Below the pieces are notes generated by a model. It made no database searches, had not been told where the DNA came from, and worked only from the letters and a program-made list of their open reading frames with translations. This document shows positions 1-11,437 of a stretch of 64,000 bases of DNA, one piece after another. The translations under genes and the position numbers were made by a program. The stretch lies in assembly GCF_020662345.1 (NCBI RefSeq), contig NZ_VMOA01000009.1, forward strand, positions 62,001 through 126,000. The letters are read 5' to 3'. The stretch is from Methylobacterium sp. W2. Its GTDB lineage: Bacteria > Pseudomonadota > Alphaproteobacteria > Rhizobiales > Beijerinckiaceae. Position 1 is the first letter of the stretch. Each line of letters starts with the position of its first letter.

Positions 1-2
1 GT

Positions 3-3000
3 CGGGTGGACCGGCGCGGCGCGGACCAGCGCATCACGGATGCACTCGGTGCCGATGCCGGGCCGAGCGTGGCACTCGGCATGGAAGGCGCGATCATCCC
101 GGATGCGCCGCGCGCCACCGACGACCAAATGCTCCAGCGTGCTGGCCTGTCAGCCCTGAAGCCGCTTCTGGACGTGATCCGCAACCCGGCCTCGCTCGGC
201 CAGGACGATCCGCTCGGGGTATCGCGCTATCAGCAGATCATCCTGGACCAGCGCCAGCGGCTGGAGCGCGAGGCCGCGCCCCTGCGCCTGGACGCATCGG
301 ACCCGCGCCGCCTGGCGGCCATCACCGACACCTTGGACAAGCTCGACAAGATCGCGGTGCTGTTCTCGGATGCGGTGAAGACCAACGCCGGAACCATCGC
401 GGCACAGGGCAAGCTCACCGAGCTGGACGCGCGAGCCAACGTCTCGCGGCTTCGGCAGGCCCCGGAGTTCCAGGCGTTCGGACAGCGGAGTGCCGACCTC
501 CAGGCCGGGCTGGCCGAGCGGAGCCGGGCCATGGAAGGCAACCGGAGCCTGTCCGGCACCGAGAAGAAGGACGGCATCGTCGCCGCGATCCGGGACACGC
601 AAGCCGAGGCCGCGCGCCTGGAGGCGGAGTTCAGCACCTACCTGGACAGCCAAAAGGCGGCTGGTGCCGCCGACAAGACGGTCACCGAGGCCGGCGCCCG
701 GATCACCGACCAGCTGAAGAGCCTACGCCGGGGCGTGACGAAGGAGCTGGACGAGATCGCGGCCTCGATCCGCCCGGACCTCACGCGCGAGCTACAGGCC
801 GAGCGGAAGAACACCTCCGCGCAGATCGACACGCTGATGAAGCGGGCCGGCACCACCCGAGACACGGCTGGGCCGGCCGAGATCGAGGCGCAGGTGATGG
901 CCCTGGTCGAGCGCCAGCGCGGCATCGCCCGGAAGCTGATCGAGGCCGAGACCGCCAACCCGGATGAGGTGGACAGCCGGCCCGAGCTGAAGGAGCGGCT
1001 GGCGCAGGCCAATGAGGAGCTGGACGCGCGCCTGGCCGGCTACACCGACCGCGTGGCGGAGGCCCGGAAGCGGATCACCGAGAGCCTGCTAGCATCGCAG
1101 GAACGAGCGCTCGGTCGACAGAAGGCTGTCGTGGATGCGCAGGTGGCGCAGCTCGATAAGCAGATACGCGACCCGGCCACCACCGTGGACAAGGCGGCCG
1201 AGCTGGCCGCGAAGGTCCGCGACCTCCTTCAGCAGGGCATCGACATCGTGGACCGGCAGGCCAGCCTGCGCCTGGCCCGCGAGGCCGTCACGGCGCCGAC
1301 CGGCTTCAATCGCGCCCCCGCTCTTGGTGAGGAGGCCAACGCCGTCGCCCGCCAGGTGGCGGACGCGGCCGAGGGTGCCGGCCGGAATGATCGGCTTCGC
1401 ACGCTCCTCCGGTTCGGCTCCTTCGAGAGCGATTTCAACCCGCAGGCCGTCAGCTCGACGGGCGCAAAGGGCGTTTTCCAGTTCACCAAGGGCACGGCCG
1501 GCGACTACGGCCTGGCCGACCCCACCAACGTGGCGCAGTCGGCCCTGGCCGCGATCCGGTACTTCGACGCGATTGATAAGACCCTCCGGGGCAAGGGCCT
1601 GAACCTCTCGGATGACAACCGGTATGTCCTCTATAATCAGGGCGAGACTGGCGGCTCGGCGCTCCTGGCCAACCCGACGATGAACGCCGTCCAGGCGCTC
1701 CTCGACGTGGGCGTGGAGGCTCGGAAGGCCGCGCAGGCGATCACCGCCAATGGCGGTCGTGAGGGCGACAGCTCGGCCGAATTCACCAACAGGCTGTTGG
1801 CCGCCTTCAACGCCAAGGCCACCAGGGCCGACCGCCTAGTGACACCCACCGGGGAAGCCTTGGACGAAGGTGAGGCCGCCGGCCGGAAGGCTCGGGCCGA
1901 GGCCGCGACCACCGAGGAGGGCAACGCTCGCGCGATCCGCCAGAAGCGCCTGGCCCTCCAGCAACGGCAGCTCGCTCGGGATGAGCAGGGCCTGTCCGAC
2001 CAGCTCGCGCTGGACAAGCGTGCGGTGGGTCGCACGGCCGACCTCGCGCCGGCCACCCGGACCATCACCGACCTCGCCGGGCTCCGGGACAAAGACCTGG
2101 AGCGCGAGCGCACCAGCGACCGCTTCACGGCCCTGGCCCCGGATGAGCAGGGCGACCAGGTGGCCCGCATCCAGCGCAGCTATGCCGACCGAGCCGCCAA
2201 GCTGGTGGAGGAGAACGCGAAGGCCATCGGTGAGGCCACGCTGAAGACCTACCGGGAGGAGGCCGACCGCACCAAGGCACGGGCCGACTACCTCAAGAGC
2301 GATGAGACCTCGGGCAAGGTCTCGGCCGGGCAGGTGCAAGCGGCCGAGGCCGCCGCGCGCCAGGCATCGGAGAAGCTGAAGCTGGAAGGCCAGGCCGCCG
2401 CGATCCGCGCGGAGGAGCTGGCCCTGGAACAGCAGCTCGCGCAGCTCCGAGACAAGGGCCTTCTATCCGAGACCGGCCGGGCTGCGATCCAGGAGCGCAT
2501 CACCGAGCTGAAGAAGAGGGAAGCCGAGTATGGCGCGAACGCCAGCCTCCAGAAAGGCGTGGAGGCACACGGAGAGAACTACGGCGCGGCCCTCAGCCGG
2601 GGCTCGCTCGACTTCTTCACGTCGGCCGGGATGATCGACCGCAAGACCGGGGAGTTCAAGACGGCGGCACAGGAGATGGCCGGCTATTGGCAGCAGTCCA
2701 TGTCCGGCATGTCCAGCAGCATGTCGAACCTCTTCACCGGCCTGGCCACCGGCACGATCAAGGGAAAGGACGCCTTCAAGAGCTTCGCCACCTCGATCCT
2801 CACCGACATGGCGCAGATCGCGTCCAAGGCCCTGTCCAACCAAATCATGAAGTCCCTGTTCGGCGACATGATCGGGGGCACCGGAGCTGGTACTAGCTCG
2901 GGGGGCGGCTTCCTCTCTGGCATCATGAGCGCCGTTGGTCTCGGTGGCGGCAGTGGTGGCGGTATCGACGGGGTGACGCTCTACCCCAGCCCCATCGGTC

Positions 3001-3350
3001 CCGGCATGGCGACCGGCGGAATTGTCTCCGGTGGTACACCGAACCGGGATAGCGTGCCTCGGACCCTCATGCCTGGTGAGTTCGTCCTGAAGCGCTCGGC
3101 CGTGGACGTGATCGGGCGGGAGAGCTTGGACCGCATGAACGCCATGGGCGCGGGCGTGATGGCGAAGGCGCGCCCGGTGGAGCCGGCCCGCTTCGGCAGC
3201 TCGGCCCGAGCTGAGAGCAACGTCTACGTGGTGGACCGGGATCAGGTGCCCCAGCCGGGGCCGAACGACTTCGTCCACGCTATCGGGGACAACATTTCGC
3301 GCGGCGGCGCGCTCAAGACGCTGATCAAACGCGTCGCGGCGGGAGGTTAG
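3..3350 (+). CDS. Phage tail tape-measure protein with embedded lytic transglycosylase domain (5' truncated)
   Basis: The frame is open to the left edge, so the true start probably lies outside the window; the first in-frame start codon is a GTG at position 6. About 1,114 residues are visible. Residues 1-450 are alternating charged helices (coiled coil). Around residues 458-560 there is an SLT-type lysozyme-like domain: a Glu in GSFESDFNP, then GAKGVFQFTKGTAGDYGL and YNQGE. A second coiled coil follows to about 850. Residues about 855-970 resemble the lambda-type tape-measure C-terminal region, with MIDRKTGEFKTAAQEM and repeated hydrophobic/Gly segments. The tail contains GGIVSGGTP and LMPGEFVLKRSAV, typical of tail-length proteins. 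In phages this protein sets tail length, and its transglycosylase domain helps DNA cross peptidoglycan. No other virion gene is visible on this side, so this is one edge of a prophage or tail-like element. Confidence 0.85.
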   Translation, partial: RVDRRGADQRITDALGADAGPSVALGMEGAIIPDAPRATDDQMLQRAGLSALKPLLDVIRNPASLGQDDPLGVSRYQQIILDQRQRLEREAAPLRLDASDPRRLAAITDTLDKLDKIAVLFSDAVKTNAGTIAAQGKLTELDARANVSRLRQAPEFQAFGQRSADLQAGLAERSRAMEGNRSLSGTEKKDGIVAAIRDTQAEAARLEAEFSTYLDSQKAAGAADKTVTEAGARITDQLKSLRRGVTKELDEIAASIRPDLTRELQAERKNTSAQIDTLMKRAGTTRDTAGPAEIEAQVMALVERQRGIARKLIEAETANPDEVDSRPELKERLAQANEELDARLAGYTDRVAEARKRITESLLASQERALGRQKAVVDAQVAQLDKQIRDPATTVDKAAELAAKVRDLLQQGIDIVDRQASLRLAREAVTAPTGFNRAPALGEEANAVARQVADAAEGAGRNDRLRTLLRFGSFESDFNPQAVSSTGAKGVFQFTKGTAGDYGLADPTNVAQSALAAIRYFDAIDKTLRGKGLNLSDDNRYVLYNQGETGGSALLANPTMNAVQALLDVGVEARKAAQAITANGGREGDSSAEFTNRLLAAFNAKATRADRLVTPTGEALDEGEAAGRKARAEAATTEEGNARAIRQKRLALQQRQLARDEQGLSDQLALDKRAVGRTADLAPATRTITDLAGLRDKDLERERTSDRFTALAPDEQGDQVARIQRSYADRAAKLVEENAKAIGEATLKTYREEADRTKARADYLKSDETSGKVSAGQVQAAEAAARQASEKLKLEGQAAAIRAEELALEQQLAQLRDKGLLSETGRAAIQERITELKKREAEYGANASLQKGVEAHGENYGAALSRGSLDFFTSAGMIDRKTGEFKTAAQEMAGYWQQSMSGMSSSMSNLFTGLATGTIKGKDAFKSFATSILTDMAQIASKALSNQIMKSLFGDMIGGTGAGTSSGGGFLSGIMSAVGLGGGSGGGIDGVTLYPSPIGPGMATGGIVSGGTPNRDSVPRTLMPGEFVLKRSAVDVIGRESLDRMNAMGAGVMAKARPVEPARFGSSARAESNVYVVDRDQVPQPGPNDFVHAIGDNISRGGALKTLIKRVAAGG

Positions 3351-3612
3351 TTATGTGAACTTCGACCAATCACGCCTCAAATGTTCTGGCAATCTTTGGT
3401 CGCGGTCATACATTGAAACATAATTTTGCAAGTCGATATAAGCTTGCAGAGGCAAACCAATATCGACCGCATGAATTATAGACAGCCTAGCACTTTCAAT
3501 GAGTTCAGGAACGCCAATTAGGCGGCTATCTTTCCCAAACACTTCACTCTTAGATTTGAGAACTTCTATATAAGCCTCTTGCTCTTTATTTAGAACAATG
3601 AAATTAGCCATC
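3351..3612 (-). CDS. Small hypothetical protein beside RHH regulator (accessory region)
   Basis: Unrecognised protein of 87 residues starting MANFIVLNKEQEAYIEVL. A GTG at 3680, one base past the stop of the upstream RHH gene, would add 23 residues; the shorter start is preferred because the extra residues look non-conserved, but neither start has a strong ribosome binding site. The protein is mostly helical and charged, with no signal peptide or membrane segment. Codon use and GC are clearly lower than in the neighbouring core genes, which suggests recent transfer. It sits directly downstream of the ribbon-helix-helix gene and is probably co-transcribed with it, an arrangement like a toxin-antitoxin or phage regulatory pair. 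No known toxin motif is visible. Confidence 0.55.
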
Positions 3613-3681
3613 GTTAAACCCAAACTGAGCCGCTTCAAACCGAGTGGATGGTATGTTGCTTGAAACTCGTTGTCTAGCACC

Positions 3682-3870
3682 TCAGCCCAACCGCTTCGGA
3701 TCGCCGGCCTTCACGTCTCGTGCATCCAAGGCTTCGGTTATAAGCTGGCGGATGGCTTCCGCCTCGGTGCCGATGCGCTCCGCGAACCGGAACGAGCTTA
3801 TGCGCTCTTTTAACTCAGGCGGCATGCTGAGGATGGTCCTCTGGGGGGCCATCGTTTTCTCTTTCGCCAT
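3682..3870 (-). CDS. Ribbon-helix-helix DNA-binding protein (Arc/CopG-like)
   Basis: A 62-residue protein starting MAKEKTMAPQRTILSMPPEL. A short strand (RTILSMP) is followed by two helices (ELKERISSFRFAERIGTEAE, then AIRQLITEALDAR), the standard RHH fold used by Arc, CopG and many antitoxins, which bind operators as dimers of dimers. Start codons are possible at 3885, 3870 and 3852; 3870 has an upstream GGGGGTCGG stretch and is chosen. The gene is transcribed away from the divergent gene at 3975, and three TGAYATCA boxes lie between the two starts, so autoregulation and control of the divergent gene are plausible. It may be an antitoxin for the gene downstream or a prophage regulator; the sequence does not decide between these. 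Confidence 0.7.
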   Translation of the reverse strand: MAKEKTMAPQRTILSMPPELKERISSFRFAERIGTEAEAIRQLITEALDARDVKAGDPKRLG

Positions 3871-3900
3871 CAAGCCGACCCCCAAAAATCAGACGCATCG

Positions 3901-3958
3901 GTGATATCAGATTAATCATTGACATCAAATTAAGTTGGTTCATCATCAGTGATATCAC
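3901..3958. promoter_or_regulatory. Cluster of three TGA[T/C]ATCA boxes between divergent genes (putative RHH operator)
   Basis: TGATATCA occurs at 3902-3909, TGACATCA at 3920-3927 and TGATATCA, within the palindrome GTGATATCAC, at 3949-3958. The stretch is AT-rich against a very GC-rich genome and fills the gap between the RHH gene (minus) and the gene at 3975 (plus). Repeated short palindromes are the usual target of RHH proteins. The assignment is inferred from position and symmetry only. Confidence 0.5.
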
Positions 3959-3974
3959 GATGATGGGAACGCCT

Positions 3975-4370
3975 ATGACGAATACCCTGAAATGGAAACG
4001 CCCGAGCGCCATCGCGCGGACGCTGGCTGTCAATGAAGTGCTGGACAGAGTTCTAGACCTGTACCCCAGCTTCGCTGCCTGGACGAAGGGCGCAACGGCA
4101 CGAGACGCAGCCGGCCGGCCAGTCACGCCATCCGATCCATCAGCCGTGGCTTGGAGCCTGGACGGTGCAATTGAGCGAGTGATCGGCGACTACGAGGATC
4201 CTTCGATCACCAAGCGTGAGGCCACGCGCCGGCACAAGCTCGAACTGAGGGTTTTCGCTCAGCTCGGCATCGACCCGGCGCAGTTCAACGATATCACCAG
4301 CTTTGAGAACGTCCGGGCATTCGTGGCAGCAAAGGCCCTCTGGTGCGCCCCGTATGCACCCCAACGATAA
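3975..4370 (+). CDS. Hypothetical protein, resembles DUF6197-type small proteins
   Basis: A 131-residue protein (start MTNTLKWKRPSAIART; an ATG at 3960 overlaps the last operator box and is less likely). It contains ATARDAAGRPVTPSDPSAVAWSLDGAIERV, which in spacing resembles the DUF6197 family, where a similar segment ends in a G-A-hydrophobic helix. The C-terminal half is helical (SFENVRAFVAAKALW). There is no signal peptide or membrane segment. It lies between the RHH/operator region and tRNA-Val, at the probable end of an integrated element. Function unknown; the family link is a recollection of motif pattern, not a search result. Confidence 0.6.
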   Translation: MTNTLKWKRPSAIARTLAVNEVLDRVLDLYPSFAAWTKGATARDAAGRPVTPSDPSAVAWSLDGAIERVIGDYEDPSITKREATRRHKLELRVFAQLGIDPAQFNDITSFENVRAFVAAKALWCAPYAPQR

Positions 4371-4420
4371 TTTCCGGGGTGCAGCGCCTTCTAAGAACGA
4401 CGCTAAGTCATTGCGATATA

Positions 4421-4496
4421 TGGTGGGCGGTGACGGGCTCGAACCGCCGACCCTCTCCGTGTAAAGGAGACGCTCTACCAACTGAGCTAACCGCCC
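4421..4496 (-). tRNA. tRNA-Val (anticodon UAC)
   Basis: Read on the minus strand, the 76-nt cloverleaf has a 7-bp acceptor stem GGGCGGT/ACCGCCC, a D arm GCTC-AGTTGGTA-GAGC, an anticodon stem TCTCC/GGAGA with loop TTTACAC (anticodon TAC), a T arm with TTCGAGC, and an encoded CCA at 4421-4423. The 3' end points toward the phage-like region at 1-4370, the geometry expected if the tRNA 3' end served as the attachment site. Confidence 0.97.
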
Positions 4497-4559
4497 GATG
4501 CGCGCCGCATCGTTAATCCAAGCATCGTCGGGATGGCAACCCTCGGCGGCCACAAAGAA

Positions 4560-4588
4560 AAGGCCCCGGAGCATGCTCCGGGGCCTTT
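4560..4588 (-). terminator. Rho-independent terminator of lon
   Basis: A perfect inverted repeat (AAGGCCCCGGAGC / GCTCCGGGGCCTT, minimal loop) begins 24 bases beyond the lon stop codon. On the minus strand it is followed by TTTTCTTTG, a U-rich tail. Confidence 0.85.
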
Positions 4589-4611
4589 CCATTATCAGAA
4601 CGTCCTATCGC

Positions 4612-7041
<2,430 letters not shown>

Positions 7042-7212
7042 GTCGGACTTCCTCTTGATGGACTCCGGGCTCTAGCTCCTCGAAATGAGCAAGCATCCTG
7101 CCACGGGCCGACCGGGCCGCATCGCGGGGTCGGGGACATCGTTGAACTGTGAGGCTGGAGGCGGACACCGCACCTCAGAAGGTGAGCGTGCGGCCGTCGC
7201 GTCTGACAATTC

Positions 7213-7241
7213 AGATGGAAGCCGGGGAGGACTTTTTCAAG
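7213..7241 (-). promoter_or_regulatory. Possible RpoH (sigma-32) type promoter of lon
   Basis: Reading the minus strand, CTTGAAA (7241-7235) is followed after 14 bases by TTCCATCT (7220-7213), close to the heat-shock pattern CTTGAAA-N11-16-CCCCATNT. It would give a leader of roughly 165 bases before lon. Heat-shock control of lon is established in other proteobacteria; the match here is by eye. Confidence 0.5.
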
Positions 7242-7259
7242 AATTCTCCCCGGACCGTT

Positions 7260-7283
7260 TCGGCGGCTAACCTCGGCCGCCGA
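7260..7283 (-). terminator. Hairpin just downstream of clpX
   Basis: A perfect 8-bp inverted repeat TCGGCGGC / GCCGCCGA with an 8-base loop starts 9 bases past the clpX stop. No U-run follows, so it could be a weak terminator or an mRNA-stabilising hairpin that separates clpX from lon. Confidence 0.45.
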
Positions 7284-7292
7284 GTCGCACCC

Positions 7293-8564
<1,272 letters not shown>

Positions 8565-8750
8565 GTCGGTCTCCGTTCGCGGGTGCGACGCCAGCCCCGG
8601 GGCGCACGCGCATCTTTTAAGTTCTAAGGGCGCCCGCCTAAAGAAACAGTCACCTGCGCGCTTTCTGCCGGTAGGTCAGACTCGCGATGCAAGCATGCTG
8701 CCGCGACGGGATCAAGGCAAAGCCGCACGCGCGGTCCGCCTCTAAAGGAC

Positions 8751-8779
8751 GCGCCGGGACCGCCTTGCGGCCACGGCGC
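8751..8779 (-). terminator. Possible terminator after clpP
   Basis: The segment reads GCGCCG ... CGGCGC with an inner CCGC/GCGG stem, beginning 9 bases beyond the clpP stop. On the minus strand it is followed by GTCCTTTAG, a weak U-tract. It could give partial termination between clpP and clpX. Apart from this hairpin the clpP-clpX gap (8565-8787) shows nothing clear. Confidence 0.4.
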
Positions 8780-8787
8780 GGTCGAAA

Positions 8788-9417
8788 TCAGGCGGCGGCC
8801 GGCTCGGGACGCTTCTGGATCACTTCGTCGATCAGGCCGAATTCCTTGGCCGCGTCGGCGGTCATGAAATTGTCGCGCTCGAGGGCCTGGACGATGGTGT
8901 CGTAGTCGCGCCCGGTATGCTTCACGTAGATCTCGTTGAGGCGCTTCTTCAGCGCTTCGATCTCGCGGGCATGGATCAGGATGTCCGTCGCCTGGCCCTG
9001 GAACCCGCCAGAGGGCTGGTGGACCATGATGCGGGCGTTCGGCAGGGCGAAGCGATGGCCGGGCTCGCCGGCGGTGAGCAGCAGCGACCCCATCGAGGCG
9101 GCCTGGCCGACGCAGAGGGTCGTCACCGGGCAGCGGATGAACTGCATCGTGTCGTAGATCGACAGGCCCGAGGTCACCACGCCGCCGGGCGAGTTGATGT
9201 AGAAGGAAATTTCCTTCTTCGGGTTCTCGGCTTCGAGGAACAGCAGCTGCGCGACGATCAGCGAGGCGCCGTAATCCTCGACCGGGCCGGTGAGGAAGAT
9301 GATCCGCTCACGCAGCAGGCGGGAATAGATGTCGAACGCGCGCTCGCCGCGGCTCGACTGCTCGACCACCATGGGAACGAGTGCGCTGTTATAGTAGTCG
9401 ACCGGATCTCTCATCAT
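8788..9417 (-). CDS. clpP: ATP-dependent Clp protease proteolytic subunit ClpP
   Basis: A 209-residue serine peptidase that forms the tetradecameric chamber paired with ClpX. The catalytic Ser108 is in [11 protein letters not shown], His133 in MVHQPSGG, and the Asp is in the ERDNFM segment near residue 180. The oligomerisation handle and INSPGG loop are intact. The start is ATG-ATG ([11 protein letters not shown]); either codon could be used. It lies between tig and clpX, the canonical order. Confidence 0.98.
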   Translation of the reverse strand: MMRDPVDYYNSALVPMVVEQSSRGERAFDIYSRLLRERIIFLTGPVEDYGASLIVAQLLFLEAENPKKEISFYINSPGGVVTSGLSIYDTMQFIRCPVTTLCVGQAASMGSLLLTAGEPGHRFALPNARIMVHQPSGGFQGQATDILIHAREIEALKKRLNEIYVKHTGRDYDTIVQALERDNFMTADAAKEFGLIDEVIQKRPEPAAA

Positions 9418-9440
9418 TCTCGTGCCCCAGGCTTCAAGGG

Positions 9441-9472
9441 GTCCGGCCGCGCGAATCGCGCGCGGGCCGGAC
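9441..9472. other. Long GC hairpin between tig and clpP
   Basis: GTCCGGCC at 9441 and GGCCGGAC at 9472 bracket a further GCGCG/CGCGC stem, giving a nearly unbroken 13-bp-class hairpin only 24 bases upstream of the clpP start. It may end tig transcription or shape the clpP leader. A second hairpin (GGCGGCG/CGCCGCC) lies next to it at about 9490-9509. Confidence 0.45.
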
Positions 9473-9545
9473 GTGTCAGCGAACTACGGCGGCGGTGAAC
9501 GCCGCCTTTACATCCAAGCCCGCCGCCCTTTTGGGAGCCTCGAGC

Positions 9546-10982
9546 TCAATCGGCCTTTGCGACGGCCGGCAGATCGTCACCCGAAGGAGCCTGGGATTCG
9601 TCCGTCTTCGACTCCGTCGATTCGGCGCTGGCCGCATCGGCATCCTCGTCGGCGAACAAAGCATCCTTCGAGACGGGCTCTTCGACCAGCTTCACCTGGG
9701 CGAGGACATGGTCGACGACCTTCTCCTCGAACAGGGGTGCGCGAAGCTCGGCCAGGGCCTGTGCGTTCTTCCGGTAGAAGTCCCAGACCTGCTGCTCCTG
9801 CCCGGGATATTGCCGGACACGGGCGATCAGGGCCTGGTTCACCTCGTCGTCGCTGACCTTGATATCGGCGGTCTCGCCCACCTGCGCAAGCACCAAGCCG
9901 AGACGGACGCGCCGCTCGGCGATCTTGCGGTATTCGGCCGTGGCCTTTTCCTCGGTGGTTCCCTCGTCCTCGAAGGTCTTGCCGCGGGTCTTCAGATCCT
10001 GCTCGACCTGGGCCCATACGGCCGCGAATTCCTGGTGGACGAGGCTCGGGGGCAGGTCGAAGGCGTATTTGCCGTCGAGGGCGTCGAGGAGCTCCTTCTT
10101 GAGCTTGCGGCGCGACTGGGCCTCGAAATCACCGCCGAGGGCGCCGGCGACGGCCTCCTTCAGCTTCTCCAGCGAGTCCATGCCGAAGCCCTTGGCGAGT
10201 TCGTCGTCGATCTTGGTCTCGCCCGGAGCCTGGATCGCCGTGACGGTCACGTCGAACTCGGCGTCCTTGCCGGCGAGGTGCTCGGCACCGTAGGCCTCCG
10301 GGAAGGTCGACTTCACCACCAGCGACTGGCCGACCTTGGCGCCGACCAGCTGGTCCTCGAAGCCGGGGATGAACGAGCCCGAACCGAGCTCCAGATCGAC
10401 ACCCTCGCCCTTGCCGCCATCGAACTCGACGCCGTCGATCTTGCCGACGAAGTCGATGGTGACGCGGTCGCCGGTGGCGGCCTCGGCGCCCTCGTCCTTC
10501 GGGGTGAAGGCGCGGTTGGACGAGGCCATGCGGGTAATCGCCTCGTCGACTTCCTCATCGCTGGGCTTGGCCACCTGCTTCGTCAGGGTGACGTCGGACA
10601 GGTCGGCGAGCTCGAAGCTCGGCAGGATTTCCAGGGCGACGTTGAAGGACAGGTCGTCCTTGGCGTCGAGCGCCCGGTCGACGATCGAGGCCTCGCCGGG
10701 GAATTCGATCTTCGGCTCGAGGGCGAGCTTGAGGTTGTTGTCGGTGACGATCTTCTGGTTGGCCTCGTTGACCGCGTTCTGCAGCACGTCGGCCATCACC
10801 GAGCGGCCGTAGAGCTTGCGCAGATGGGCCACCGGCACCTTGCCGGGGCGGAAGCCCTTGATCTGGGCCTTGTCCTTGAGGGTGGACAGTTCGGTGGTCA
10901 GGCGCTCTTCGAGCTCCTTGGCGGCCAGAAGCACCTGGAACTCGCGCTTCAGACCCTGGGAGAGTGTCTCGGTCACCTGCAT
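9546..10982 (-). CDS. tig: Trigger factor, ribosome-associated peptidyl-prolyl isomerase/chaperone
   Basis: 478 residues from the start [15 protein letters not shown]; longer in-frame extensions upstream run into the tRNA-Leu region and are unlikely. The N-terminal ribosome-binding domain has the signature [17 protein letters not shown] (usual form GFRxGKxP). A central FKBP-type domain (about 160-250) includes [20 protein letters not shown]. The C-terminal helical chaperone arms follow, ending in an acidic, Asp/Ser-rich tail typical of alphaproteobacterial trigger factors. It acts on nascent chains at the ribosome exit. It is first in the tig-clpP-clpX-lon block. Confidence 0.97.
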   Translation of the reverse strand: MQVTETLSQGLKREFQVLLAAKELEERLTTELSTLKDKAQIKGFRPGKVPVAHLRKLYGRSVMADVLQNAVNEANQKIVTDNNLKLALEPKIEFPGEASIVDRALDAKDDLSFNVALEILPSFELADLSDVTLTKQVAKPSDEEVDEAITRMASSNRAFTPKDEGAEAATGDRVTIDFVGKIDGVEFDGGKGEGVDLELGSGSFIPGFEDQLVGAKVGQSLVVKSTFPEAYGAEHLAGKDAEFDVTVTAIQAPGETKIDDELAKGFGMDSLEKLKEAVAGALGGDFEAQSRRKLKKELLDALDGKYAFDLPPSLVHQEFAAVWAQVEQDLKTRGKTFEDEGTTEEKATAEYRKIAERRVRLGLVLAQVGETADIKVSDDEVNQALIARVRQYPGQEQQVWDFYRKNAQALAELRAPLFEEKVVDHVLAQVKLVEEPVSKDALFADEDADAASAESTESKTDESQAPSGDDLPAVAKAD

Positions 10983-11156
10983 CGTCGTCTTCCCGCTGTC
11001 GTCCGTGTGATCGGTCAAAAATTCTCGCGTGGCGCCGCCGTCAGGGCGTGACACCACAGGCGGCGTTTGACGAAGCGCGCCCGACCGGAGGCCGACTCCG
11101 AGCGGCAGAGCGGGCCGGCCATCGCTGTGAGCCAATCCGTTCCCGTCGGCGGAGGC

Positions 11157-11241
11157 TGGTGCGGGCGGAGGGGCTCGAACCCCCACGTCTTGCGACACTG
11201 GAACCTAAATCCAGCGCGTCTACCAGTTCCGCCACGCCCGC
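11157..11241 (-). tRNA. tRNA-Leu (anticodon UAG)
   Basis: An 85-nt type II tRNA on the minus strand: acceptor GCGGGCG/CGCCCGC, anticodon stem CTGGA/TCCAG with loop TTTAGGT (anticodon TAG), a long variable arm (GTCGCAAGAC), T loop TTCGAGC and encoded CCA at 11157-11159. It lies just upstream of tig. Confidence 0.97.
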
Positions 11242-11437
11242 AAGCGCCAACGCCCGGCGCGCCTTTTCAGCCGCCAGAGCGCGGTCCTATAGCATGCGCG
11301 CGCAAGTCCGCAGCAAAAAAATAAGGCGTCGGCCATCGGGGGCGCGGCGGTGGTTGGCGCCGCGCGGGAGCGCCGTCTACAAGCATGCCGGCGGGGCGGA
11401 TGCGCCCGCCCGTCCGCCGATTTCCGTCCGAGGTGAC

